From the NCBI GenBank assembly GCA_020724325.1, contig DYHC01000063.1, positions 1 through 8,643 on the forward strand: a stretch of 8,643 nt of DNA, written 5' to 3'. The DNA comes from Melioribacter roseus. GTDB taxonomy: Bacteria > Bacteroidota > Ignavibacteria > Ignavibacteriales > Melioribacteraceae. The notes below the pieces were generated by a model. It ran no database searches and was not told the DNA's origin. It saw only the letters and a list, made by a program, of their open reading frames with translations. Every line of letters begins with the position of its first letter. Position 1 is the first letter of the stretch. This document shows positions 1-7,369 of the stretch, piece by piece. A program made the translations under genes and the position numbers.

Positions 1-49
1 AATATCAGAATTTTATTTAATTTTAATCGTTAGAAAAATAAAAACATTT

Positions 50-55
50 AAGGAA
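50..55 (+). promoter_or_regulatory. Ribosome binding site of the transaldolase gene
   Basis: AAGGAA lies seven bases before the ATG at 63. It is a good Shine-Dalgarno match at normal spacing and supports that start. The rest of the 62-base leader is AT-rich; I see no hairpin and no promoter I would defend in it. Confidence 0.7.
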
Positions 56-62
56 ACGCCGC

Positions 63-710
63 ATGAAATTTTTTATTGATACTGCAAATATAGCGCAGAT
101 AAAAGAAGCCGCTTCCTATGGTTTGCTGGATGGTGTTACAACCAATCCTTCTTTGGTTGCAAAAGAGGGCATGGACTTTAGAAAATTACTTGAAGAAATC
201 CTTAAAATTGTAGATGGACCTGTAAGCGCAGAAGTTGTTGCTACGGATTACAATGGAATAATGAAAGAGGCAATTGATCTGGCAAAAATTCACAAAAATA
301 TTGTTGTTAAAATTCCTCTTATTAAGGATGGAATAAGAGCTGTTAAAGATTTATTTGAAGAAGATATAAAAACTAATGTTACCCTCTGCTTTTCTGCCCC
401 GCAAGCCCTTTTAGCTGCTAAAGCCGGCGCTACTTATATTAGCCCTTTTGTTGGACGTATAGATGATATTAGTCATAATGGAATGGAACTTATAAAACAG
501 ATTGTTCAGATATATAAAAATTATAATTACAAAACACAGGTACTTGTCGCTAGTATACGTCACCCGCTTCATCTGGTTGATGCCGCAATGATAGGTGCAG
601 ATGTTGCTACAATGCCTTTTGATGTTATTGAAAAATTGTTTAAACACCCGCTTACAGATATTGGGCTGGAAAAGTTCTTAAGCGACTGGAAAAAATTAAA
701 TCAGAAATAA
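63..710 (+). CDS. tal: Transaldolase, small TalC/FSA-type
   Basis: Cytosolic enzyme of the non-oxidative pentose phosphate pathway. It moves a dihydroxyacetone unit between sedoheptulose 7-phosphate and glyceraldehyde 3-phosphate through a lysine Schiff base. The 215 residues are the usual length of the compact (beta/alpha)8 subfamily shared with fructose-6-phosphate aldolase. Visible marks are FIDTANI (4-10), DGVTTNPSL (23-31), the active-site lysine K83 in [16 protein letters not shown] (103-111), SPFVGRIDD (127-135), ASIRHP (163-168) and TMPF (183-186). Two positions separate the activities: Glu57 (SAEVVATD) and Phe129 (SPFVGR) are the transaldolase-type residues, where E. coli FsaA has Gln59 and Tyr131. 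I therefore call it transaldolase rather than aldolase, although many databases label this family "fructose-6-phosphate aldolase". The ATG at 63 has a good ribosome binding site and gives the canonical N-terminus. gcvT begins two bases after its stop. Confidence 0.93.
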   Translation: MKFFIDTANIAQIKEAASYGLLDGVTTNPSLVAKEGMDFRKLLEEILKIVDGPVSAEVVATDYNGIMKEAIDLAKIHKNIVVKIPLIKDGIRAVKDLFEEDIKTNVTLCFSAPQALLAAKAGATYISPFVGRIDDISHNGMELIKQIVQIYKNYNYKTQVLVASIRHPLHLVDAAMIGADVATMPFDVIEKLFKHPLTDIGLEKFLSDWKKLNQK

Positions 711-712
711 TT

Positions 713-1795
713 ATGAAAAAAACAAAATTTTATTCTATTCACGAAAGACTTGGTGCCAAGATAGTTGATTTTGCCGGTTATTATATGCCCGTTCTTTATT
801 CTTCTATAATTAATGAACATAAAGCCGTTCGTACATCTGTTGGCGTTTTCGATGTATCTCATATGGGCGAAATATTTATCTGCGGCGAAAAAGCTCTCGA
901 TTTTGTTCAGCATATTACCGTTAATGATGCTTCTTTGTTGTATGACGGAAGGGTTCAGTACTCTGCTATGTTATACAACGACGGGGGAATTGTAGACGAT
1001 CTTCTTGTTTACCGGATCTCCGGAAACAAGTTTATGCTTGTAGTTAACGCATCTAACAAAGACAAAGATTTTGAATGGATGAATAAGAATAATCAGTTTG
1101 GTGTTGAAATCTCTGATGAAAGCGATGAGTATTCACTTTTGGCAGTCCAAGGTCCTTATTCCAAAAAGGTAATAGAAAAAATATGCGATAAGCCGCTCAA
1201 CCTCGAATATTATCACTTCTTTAATGTAAAAGTTGCCGGTGTTGATATGGTTTTATCAAGAACCGGTTATACCGGCGAGTTAGGATATGAATTGTATTTT
1301 AAAGGTGATGAAGTTGTTGCAGAGAAAATCTGGAATGCTGTTTTCGAAAATGGCAAAGAATACAATATTCAACCAGTTGGACTCGGCGCCAGAGATTCAT
1401 TAAGATTAGAAATGGGCTTCTGCTTATACGGTAACGATATTGATCAAACAACCAATCCGCTGGAAGCCGGACTTGGCTGGATCACAAAACTAAAAAAACC
1501 ATCTTTCATCGGTAAAGACGTTTTATTGAAGGTGAAAGAGGAAGGATTAAAAAGAAAACTAGTTCCAATGATATCGGAAGAGAAATCTTTCCCCAGGCAT
1601 GGTTACGACCTTTCTCTAAATAGTAAAAAAGTAGGTCACATAACTAGCGGAACGGTTAGCCCCGTACTCGATAAAGCCATCGCTATGGGTTATGTTAATA
1701 TTGACTACGCTAAAGAAGGAAATCAAATTAATTTCTTAATTAGAGGAAAAGAAGTACCGGCAGTAATTACAAAACTGCCATTTATAAAAAACTAA
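713..1795 (+). CDS. gcvT: Glycine cleavage system T-protein (aminomethyltransferase)
   Basis: Cytosolic T-protein. It takes the aminomethyl group from lipoylated H-protein, releases ammonia and forms 5,10-methylene-tetrahydrofolate. The 360 residues match the family length. The N-terminal folate-binding GcvT domain covers about residues 5-265, and the C-terminal barrel about 275-358. Seen motifs are GVFDVSHMGE (44-53), NDGGIVDDLLVY (89-100) with the Asp pair 95-96 that contains the catalytic aspartate of the family, RTGYTGELGYEL (183-194), GLGARDSLRLEMG (223-235) and TSGTVSP (311-317), all expected for a working enzyme. The distinction from YgfZ-type or dimethylglycine-oxidase relatives rests on the intact DD pair and on length. 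It starts two bases after the transaldolase stop and ends one base before comB, so it is probably co-transcribed. gcvH and gcvP are not in the window, so the system must be completed elsewhere. No glycine riboswitch can fit in the two-base gap. Confidence 0.95.
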   Translation: MKKTKFYSIHERLGAKIVDFAGYYMPVLYSSIINEHKAVRTSVGVFDVSHMGEIFICGEKALDFVQHITVNDASLLYDGRVQYSAMLYNDGGIVDDLLVYRISGNKFMLVVNASNKDKDFEWMNKNNQFGVEISDESDEYSLLAVQGPYSKKVIEKICDKPLNLEYYHFFNVKVAGVDMVLSRTGYTGELGYELYFKGDEVVAEKIWNAVFENGKEYNIQPVGLGARDSLRLEMGFCLYGNDIDQTTNPLEAGLGWITKLKKPSFIGKDVLLKVKEEGLKRKLVPMISEEKSFPRHGYDLSLNSKKVGHITSGTVSPVLDKAIAMGYVNIDYAKEGNQINFLIRGKEVPAVITKLPFIKN

Positions 1796-1796
1796 T

Positions 1797-2582
1797 ATGA
1801 AAATAAATGTTCTGTATTCCAATTTACATCTAGACGAGCTCTACTTCACCGGTAAGACCTGTGTTGTAATTGATGTATTACGCGCATCAACTGTTATTGT
1901 AACTGCTTTAGCAAACGGTGCTAAAGAAGTTATTCCGGTTAATACTGTAGATTTTGCTGTTAAAGTTTCCGGCGATGCATTCAGAAGCCAAACTATTTTA
2001 GGCGGCGAAAGAAATACTAAAAAAGTAGAAGGGTTTGCATTAGGGAACTCTCCTTTAGAATATGTTCAAGAAGTTATTGGTGGCAAAGCAATAATTCTTT
2101 ATACTACAAATGGTTCCAGGTCTATTGTAAAAGCAAAATTTGCAGAGAATCTTTTCATTGCATGTTTTAATAATCTGGATGCAATTGTTAAACATCTTCT
2201 AATGCTAAATAAAGACACCGAAATTATATGTGCGGGAACAAACGGCGGATTTAACCTAGAAGATGCCGTATGCGCCGGTAATATTATTGCTAATCTTGAT
2301 GCTGACAATAAAGAGATTGAATTTTCGGATTCTGCTATTGCCAGCAGACTTCTCTATAAGAACTATTCCAAAAGTATTACCAGAATGCTCAAAAATACAG
2401 ACCATGGTAAGCTCTTAATTGAAAATGGATTTGCATCCGATATAAAAGAATGCGCTAAATTAAATTCTACTGATATTATTCCGTATTATATTTCCGGTGT
2501 AATTAAAAAATTAGAAATTACTGCCGATAAACCAAATATTTCCGGTAATAACAGTAAATCTATTAATGCCGAAGAAAAATAA
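1797..2582 (+). CDS. comB: 2-phosphosulfolactate phosphatase family protein (ComB-like)
   Basis: ComB family: Mg-dependent phosphatases that turn 2-phosphosulfolactate into sulfolactate, first known as step two of coenzyme M synthesis in methanogens but widespread in bacteria. The 261 residues fit the family. Marks include VVIDVLRASTVIVTAL (23-38), GGERNTKKVEGFALGNSP (69-86), TTNGSRSI (103-110) and CAGTNGGFNLEDAVCAG (145-161), the conserved Gly/Asn/Asp-rich blocks. The last 20 or so residues (Asn/Ser/Lys-rich) look like an unconserved tail. The gene follows gcvT by one base, and its last 17 bases overlap the start of ftsK, suggesting translational coupling. No phosphosulfolactate synthase (ComA), sulfolactate dehydrogenase (ComC) or other sulfonate gene is visible nearby, so family membership is firm but the cellular substrate is uncertain. 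I see no strong ribosome binding site; the start follows from the short gap and the canonical N-terminus. Confidence 0.87.
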   Translation: MKINVLYSNLHLDELYFTGKTCVVIDVLRASTVIVTALANGAKEVIPVNTVDFAVKVSGDAFRSQTILGGERNTKKVEGFALGNSPLEYVQEVIGGKAIILYTTNGSRSIVKAKFAENLFIACFNNLDAIVKHLLMLNKDTEIICAGTNGGFNLEDAVCAGNIIANLDADNKEIEFSDSAIASRLLYKNYSKSITRMLKNTDHGKLLIENGFASDIKECAKLNSTDIIPYYISGVIKKLEITADKPNISGNNSKSINAEEK

Positions 2583-5046
2583 ATCCAAAGAAAACCCGGG
2601 CAACGGAAAAGAGTATTTTGTTGTATCGCCGGCTAAAAAGAAAAAGCTGCTTGGTATTTTCTTAGTCGTTTTTGCTCTTTTGATTTTTTTAAGCATCCTT
2701 TCCTATTCCAGATATGATGATTCTTCCTTTTCGTTCCGGTTAGCAGATTTGTTTAACGTTTTCAGCTCTAATCCGGAATTAAAAAATAAAGCTGCTTTAA
2801 CACATAACTGGCTTGGAATTTTTGGTGCTTATATTTCTTACTTCTTTATTCATTCAACGCTGGGTTATTTCTCGCTAATCTTTCCGGTTATAATGTTTGT
2901 GTGGGGCTATTCTGTTTTGCGTGCTCAATCTTATAAACTGGCAATTTATGTAACCAATTTTCTGCTCGTAATGGGAATTCTGTTGTCATCATTTTTTGGA
3001 ATGTTAAGATTTTCTCCGGAGTTCGGTCTCTTTAAAGATGTTTATGAATTATCCGGAAATGTCGGCGCCTTCTTCGGAATTACAATTAGTAAATTCTTTG
3101 GAGGTCTTGGCAGTATTATTTTCTTATTAGCTGCAATGGTTGTTTCTTTGATTGTTGCTTTCGATATCCGCCTTGGGGCTATACTTGAATTCTTTAAGAA
3201 ATTTTATAAATCGGACGAAACAGAATCTGACGTAAAAATAAAATCTGGTGATGTGGAAACGGATGATAACCTAAACAAAATAAAAAGCTTGAGAGGCGAT
3301 AAGAAATTGAAATCACTCCTCAAACTTGATGAAGAAGCAGATAGATCCGTTGAAGAAGAAGAAATACCAGAAACACGAATCAGAATTATAAAGAAAGATG
3401 AATTTGATAAAGTAATTGAGCCGGAATTTTTAAAAGAGAAATCTCCTAAGTCTAAAAAAATCGATCTAACCAAAACAGATAAACAGAAAATTGAAGATTC
3501 ACTGCCGGAAATTAATGATAAAGAAACAGAAGCCGGTCTGCCTGATCAATGGGATGAAACTATCAGTTTCATTCCGCCTACTCTGGATTTATTAACTCCA
3601 GCAGAGGATGAAGAAGTTAGAATTCATGAAAGCGAATTAAAACGTAATGCAGAACTGCTAAAAGAGAAACTTGCTCTCTTCGATATTCAAATAGAAGATA
3701 TAACCGTTACGCCCGGTCCTGTTGTAACATTATACGAAATTGTTCCGGCACCAGGAGTTAAAATAAGCCGTATAGTTAGTCTTGAACATGATATTGCACT
3801 TGCACTTGCCGCACGCGGTATCAGAATAATTGCACCAATTCCTGGCAAGAGCGCTATTGGAGTCGAAATTCCAAATGCGCAAGCATCAATTGTTCGTGCA
3901 CGTTCTGTAATAAGTAAATTGAAAGAAGCAAAAGGCGAATTACCTTTAGCATTGGGCAAAACAATTTCTGGGGATGTTTATATAACCGACCTGGCAAAAA
4001 TGCCGCATATGCTAATTGCCGGTTCTACCGGTTCTGGAAAAAGTGTTGGCATTAATATGATTATCAATAGTCTTTTATATGCAAAGCATCCATCCGATAT
4101 TAAGTTTGTTATAATAGACCCCAAAAAAATAGAACTCTCTTTCTATAATAAATTAAATAAACATTTTTTAGCAGTATCACCAGATCTTGAAGAAGACATT
4201 ATTACAAATCCTTCTAACGCATTACTGGCGCTTAAAGCAGTTGAATACGAAATGGAGAAACGATACGATAAACTTGCTAAAGCCGGTGTACGCAATATTG
4301 TTGATTACAATAAAAAAGTATCTAACCCTAAGACAAGACCAAAAGATACTGACGAAATAAAAAATCATAAACTGCCGTACATAATTATAATTATTGATGA
4401 ATTAGCTGATTTGATGATTACATCCGGCAAAGAAGTTGAAGAACCCATTGCACGTCTTGCTCAGCTTGCACGAGCAGTTGGAGTTCATCTTATACTTGCA
4501 ACACAGCGACCCTCCGTTAATGTTATTACGGGCGTAATTAAAGCGAATTTTAGCGCGCGTATGGCTTATCAGGTTGCAACTAAAATTGATTCGCGTACAA
4601 TTCTTGACATGAACGGAGCAGAGCAATTATTGGGAAGCGGCGATATGCTTTTCTTACCCGGCGGAATGCCAAAACCAATAAGAATTCAAAACGCTTTTAT
4701 ATCTACCGAAGAAGTTGAGAGAGTAACAAATTTTATTTATGCCCAACAAGGATTTTCGAAACGCTACTTTTTACCTTCAATGTATGAAAAGAAAAAATCC
4801 GAAGCTGGCAATTTTCTATCTGACCTCGATCCAATGTTCGATGAAGCTGCAAGAGTTGTTGTAAGACATCAGCAGGGCTCGGTTTCTCTGCTTCAGAGGA
4901 GACTTAAACTTGGATATTCGAGAGCAGCAAGAATTGTTGACCAGCTGGAACAAGCCGGAATTGTAGGACCATCGGAAGGAAGCAAAGCACGCGAAGTTAT
5001 TGTAGAAAACGAAGAACAGCTCGAAACTATTTTAAGATCTTTATAA
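2566..5046 (+). CDS. ftsK: DNA translocase FtsK/SpoIIIE
   Basis: Membrane-anchored, ATP-driven DNA pump at the division septum that clears and aligns chromosome ends and, in many bacteria, activates XerCD recombination at dif. The 826 residues show the full layout. After a basic tail come four or five membrane segments (about 28-47, 82-117 as one or two spans, 125-147, 168-199). A charged, Glu/Lys-rich linker follows (about 210-345), then the translocase alpha/beta motor. Walker A is GSTGSGKS (486-493, Lys492) and Walker B is IIIIIDELADL (606-616, Asp611/Glu612). The conserved stretch HLILATQRPSVNVITG follows. The C-terminal gamma winged helix (about 755-826, with SLLQRRLKLGYSRAARIV) is the part that reads KOPS-type polar sequences and contacts XerD in studied homologues. 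Nothing essential is missing. The ATG at 2566 overlaps comB by 17 bases; no better start lies before the first membrane segment. lolA follows after four bases. Confidence 0.97.
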   Translation: MPKKNKSKENPGNGKEYFVVSPAKKKKLLGIFLVVFALLIFLSILSYSRYDDSSFSFRLADLFNVFSSNPELKNKAALTHNWLGIFGAYISYFFIHSTLGYFSLIFPVIMFVWGYSVLRAQSYKLAIYVTNFLLVMGILLSSFFGMLRFSPEFGLFKDVYELSGNVGAFFGITISKFFGGLGSIIFLLAAMVVSLIVAFDIRLGAILEFFKKFYKSDETESDVKIKSGDVETDDNLNKIKSLRGDKKLKSLLKLDEEADRSVEEEEIPETRIRIIKKDEFDKVIEPEFLKEKSPKSKKIDLTKTDKQKIEDSLPEINDKETEAGLPDQWDETISFIPPTLDLLTPAEDEEVRIHESELKRNAELLKEKLALFDIQIEDITVTPGPVVTLYEIVPAPGVKISRIVSLEHDIALALAARGIRIIAPIPGKSAIGVEIPNAQASIVRARSVISKLKEAKGELPLALGKTISGDVYITDLAKMPHMLIAGSTGSGKSVGINMIINSLLYAKHPSDIKFVIIDPKKIELSFYNKLNKHFLAVSPDLEEDIITNPSNALLALKAVEYEMEKRYDKLAKAGVRNIVDYNKKVSNPKTRPKDTDEIKNHKLPYIIIIIDELADLMITSGKEVEEPIARLAQLARAVGVHLILATQRPSVNVITGVIKANFSARMAYQVATKIDSRTILDMNGAEQLLGSGDMLFLPGGMPKPIRIQNAFISTEEVERVTNFIYAQQGFSKRYFLPSMYEKKKSEAGNFLSDLDPMFDEAARVVVRHQQGSVSLLQRRLKLGYSRAARIVDQLEQAGIVGPSEGSKAREVIVENEEQLETILRSL

Positions 5047-5050
5047 GAAT

Positions 5051-5665
5051 ATGAAAATCAAATTCTTTTTCTTTTTTCTAACCGCCCAAATTCTGTTTGC
5101 ACAAAATGCTAACGAAATTCTAAAAATGGTTCAGACAAAGTTTAATTCTATTTCCAGCTTTAGCGCAAATTTTTCTCAAACGGTAACAGATAACCAGGGT
5201 AAACCGATCAGCAAGGATAACGGAAAGTTTATCTATAAACGCAAGAACAAGTTTATTGCTGATTTAAGAAAAAGTACTATTGTTTCTAATGGGCAGTCGG
5301 TTTGGAATTTTGATAAAACGAATAAAAAAGTTGTTATAAGCACGTTCTTCGATGACCCTACTTCGTTTTCTATTGAGAGATTTATTTTCGATTACCCGGC
5401 TTTATGCAGAATTAATTACGTAAAAGAAGAATCGACAGAGTTTGAAAAAGTAATTCGGTTGATTCCCAAAGATGAACTGCTGGACGTAAGCGAAATAAAA
5501 ATCTGGATAAATAATTCTTACCTTATTAGTAAACTGGAAATTGTAGATTTGCTCGATATACGCTTCAGTTTCAGATTTACAGATATTCTTGAGAATCCCG
5601 AAATTTCAGAATCACGATTCAATTTTTATCCTCCTAAAGGAACAAAAATTATTGACCTGCGCTGA
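5051..5665 (+). CDS. lolA: Outer-membrane lipoprotein carrier protein LolA
   Basis: Periplasmic chaperone that takes lipoproteins released by the LolCDE transporter and carries them to the outer membrane. The 204 residues match LolA length. Residues 1-17 form a signal peptide with a very Phe-rich core (KFFFFFL) and a probable cut at ALA17|GLN18 ("LFAQ"), followed directly by the mature start NANEILKMVQTKFNSI. Family marks are SFSANFSQTVTDNQGK (36-51), GKFIYKRKNKF (58-68), the aromatic/hydrophobic strands VWNFDKTNKKVVI (84-96), SIERFIFDYP (107-116) and the closing FNFYPPKGTKIIDL (190-203). It starts four bases after ftsK, the same order as in E. coli. No LolB is seen, which is normal outside beta- and gammaproteobacteria. 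The ribosome binding site is weak, so translation may be coupled to ftsK. It is the first of two genes here that end in TGA. Confidence 0.9.
   Translation: MKIKFFFFFLTAQILFAQNANEILKMVQTKFNSISSFSANFSQTVTDNQGKPISKDNGKFIYKRKNKFIADLRKSTIVSNGQSVWNFDKTNKKVVISTFFDDPTSFSIERFIFDYPALCRINYVKEESTEFEKVIRLIPKDELLDVSEIKIWINNSYLISKLEIVDLLDIRFSFRFTDILENPEISESRFNFYPPKGTKIIDLR
5636..5641 (+). promoter_or_regulatory. Putative ribosome binding site for the flippase-like gene
   Basis: AAAGGA sits inside the end of lolA, ten bases before the TTG at 5652. It is the only Shine-Dalgarno-like sequence at workable spacing before any in-frame start codon of the next gene, and is the main reason for placing that start at 5652. 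Confidence 0.4.
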
Positions 5666-6725
5666 GAGAAATAGAATCAATTTCAAAAAATTGACCGGCT
5701 ATCTAATTCCGGTTCTTCTTACAATCTTATTCCTCTATTTTGCATTTGTAAATATTGACTTAAAAAAATCTTTCTACCTTATCGCAAATGCTTCTATTTT
5801 CTGGCTCGCAATTTATGTACTAGTTTTTTTTCTCTCTCACTATGTACGAGCACTAAGATGGAAAGTAATGATAAAATCAGTTAAGCATGATGTCTCCGTT
5901 TTTAATCTGTTCTCGGCTGTTATGATTGGATATGGAGTTAATTGTGTAATTCCCAGACTTGGAGAAGTTTATAGAGGGCTATTTATTGGAAGGTGGGAAG
6001 GGCTTTCCAGAACTACAATGCTTGGAACTGTTGTAGTTGAGAGAATAATTGATATAGCTGCCTTTGCACTTGCTTCGCTTTTGAGCGTTTACATCTTCCC
6101 GGGTAATTTATTTAATCAGGTTATCTGGCTTAAAACTTCCTTATTAATCGGTTTTACTTCTATATTTATTGTTTCACTCCTAATTGTCTTTATGGTTAAA
6201 TATGAACAAAAATTCGGTTCTGTTATTGTAAAAGTTATATCTAGATTCAATAAAAAATTATCTGAAAAATTTTCTGAACTTTTTTCTACATTAATTAGCG
6301 GACTATCCAGCATTCAGGGTTTCAAAACAATTTTTACAATTATCATTTATACCGTTTTTATCCTCTTTCTTTATGCGCTTAATTCCTATGTAGGGTTTTA
6401 TATGCTGGAGATGCAAAATTATGGAGCAATAAGTTTTGCACTTGCCTGGGTCTTTATGACGATTAGCGCTTACGGTGTAATAATTCCTACTCCAGGCGGA
6501 ACAGGATCCTATCACATAATTTCAATTTTTGTTTTATCACAACTTTACAATTTTGATTATGAATTGAGTGCTGCCTATGCTTTGCTTACTCACTTTATTT
6601 CGTATGCTATATTTATCGGTTCAACTATAGCTGTAATTTACCTGGTAAATAAATTCCGTGTTAAAAAGGGAATTAAAAAGGAGAATTTCTATACGGTTTT
6701 TGACATTAATTCGGAATCAAAATGA
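5652..6725 (+). CDS. Flippase-like / lysylphosphatidylglycerol synthase TM-region family membrane protein
   Basis: Multi-pass inner-membrane protein of the PF03706 type (MprF N-terminal flippase region, AglD, YbhN relatives). Members are linked to moving or modifying membrane lipids, but the substrate here is unknown. From the chosen start it has 357 residues with about eight or nine membrane segments. Family marks are RLGEVYR (102-108), an ERIIDI stretch just before a membrane span, and PTPGGTGSYH (279-288). No MprF-like aminoacyl-transferase domain follows, so it is a stand-alone membrane part. The C-terminus is a short basic tail. The start is uncertain: there is no in-frame ATG before about residue 70, well after the first membrane segment. 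TTG codons occur at 5589, 5652 and 5691. I prefer 5652 because of AAAGGA at 5636-5641 and the short lolA overlap. 5589 would run through lolA, and 5691 has no ribosome binding site. Its stop overlaps the next gene by four bases (ATGA). Confidence 0.82.
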   Translation: MTCAERNRINFKKLTGYLIPVLLTILFLYFAFVNIDLKKSFYLIANASIFWLAIYVLVFFLSHYVRALRWKVMIKSVKHDVSVFNLFSAVMIGYGVNCVIPRLGEVYRGLFIGRWEGLSRTTMLGTVVVERIIDIAAFALASLLSVYIFPGNLFNQVIWLKTSLLIGFTSIFIVSLLIVFMVKYEQKFGSVIVKVISRFNKKLSEKFSELFSTLISGLSSIQGFKTIFTIIIYTVFILFLYALNSYVGFYMLEMQNYGAISFALAWVFMTISAYGVIIPTPGGTGSYHIISIFVLSQLYNFDYELSAAYALLTHFISYAIFIGSTIAVIYLVNKFRVKKGIKKENFYTVFDINSESK

Positions 6726-7360
6726 AAAAAATAATTTTTCTTCTTTTTCTTCCGCTAATAAATCTATACGCGCAATGGGATTTCAGTCTTGCGATGGGTA
6801 TTGACTACAAATCCTCGCCGGCTTATAGAGATTATATCAATTATAATTTTGCACCGGTTAATAATAAGTTAAAGTCGTTTAACACGTCAATCAATTTTTC
6901 CGGTGAAATAGGATATCAAACCAGTAAAAAATTTTTGCTTGGATTCGAATACAGTTTAGCTATCGACTCATATTCCACGTTAATGAACACCGGAGGAGTT
7001 TACGATATTTCGTATACAATGCACCGGCCCAGTTTAATTGGTTATTATATTTTGGCTGGTGAGGGTTACAAATTCAAATTTGGCGGTGGAATTGGAGTAA
7101 GAATTGTATCCCTGAACGAAACAATTATTACCAAAACTAATTTCTCTGCTAACGGGTTCGGTTTATTATTTAGAGCTGATGCTAATACGCTTCTCTCCGG
7201 CAATTTTTATGTGCTGATAGGACTTGATCTAAGGTATGACATTACGAATGAATTATCATCTGATACCGGGAATAAAATATTCAACTTTACTAATAGTGAA
7301 AATGTTAATCTCAATTCCATTTCTGTTGGTCTAAAAGTTGGCATTACTTATATACTCTAA
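6722..7360 (+). CDS. Secreted probable outer-membrane beta-barrel protein, function unknown
   Basis: I do not recognise a specific function. Residues 1-17 are a clear Sec signal peptide (MKKIIFLLFLPLINLYA, probable cut before Gln18). The mature part of about 195 residues alternates hydrophobic and polar residues in short Gly/Tyr/Phe-rich strands separated by Asn/Ser/Thr turns (for example FLLGFEYSLAIDSY, FKFGGGIGVRIV, FYVLIGLDLRYDI, ISVGLKVGITYIL). This is the look of a small eight-strand-like outer-membrane barrel, often labelled "porin family" or "outer membrane beta-barrel" protein. The last residue is Leu, not the usual terminal aromatic, though Tyr stands two residues before it. It is translationally coupled to the flippase-like gene by an ATGA overlap and precedes uppP by nine bases, so it sits within an envelope-assembly group that includes lolA. 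It could instead be a periplasmic beta-rich protein. Confidence 0.75.
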   Translation: MKKIIFLLFLPLINLYAQWDFSLAMGIDYKSSPAYRDYINYNFAPVNNKLKSFNTSINFSGEIGYQTSKKFLLGFEYSLAIDSYSTLMNTGGVYDISYTMHRPSLIGYYILAGEGYKFKFGGGIGVRIVSLNETIITKTNFSANGFGLLFRADANTLLSGNFYVLIGLDLRYDITNELSSDTGNKIFNFTNSENVNLNSISVGLKVGITYIL

Positions 7361-7364
7361 AAGG
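7358..7364 (+). promoter_or_regulatory. Ribosome binding site of uppP
   Basis: TAAAAGG overlaps the stop codon of the barrel gene and ends five bases before the ATG at 7370. It is a moderate Shine-Dalgarno match supporting that start. Confidence 0.5.
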
Positions 7365-7369
7365 TTTTT

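Noticed and set aside
1..62. Promoter in the AT-rich leader
   Set aside because: No convincing -35/-10 pair or Bacteroidota-type -33/-7 motif; AT-rich sequence alone is not evidence.
411..647. Short open frame on the - strand inside the transaldolase gene
   Set aside because: Shadow of a strongly conserved coding region; the translation is Cys/Asn/Ile-rich without family features.
760..2560. Frequent CCGG-containing words (TTCCGGT, GCCGG, ACCGG) as a possible dispersed repeat
   Set aside because: They fall in coding frame at Gly, Pro and Ala codons and look like codon preference, without flanking similarity or regular spacing.
3204..3473. Open reading frame on the - strand inside ftsK
   Set aside because: It is a Ser-rich antisense shadow of the Glu/Lys-rich FtsK linker, with no domain or ribosome binding site.
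5640..5700. Possible programmed +1 frameshift joining LolA to the flippase-like protein at the lolA TGA stop
   Set aside because: The frames are compatible with +1, but there is no slippery sequence or internal Shine-Dalgarno element like the prfB site, and LolA ends at its natural family C-terminus.
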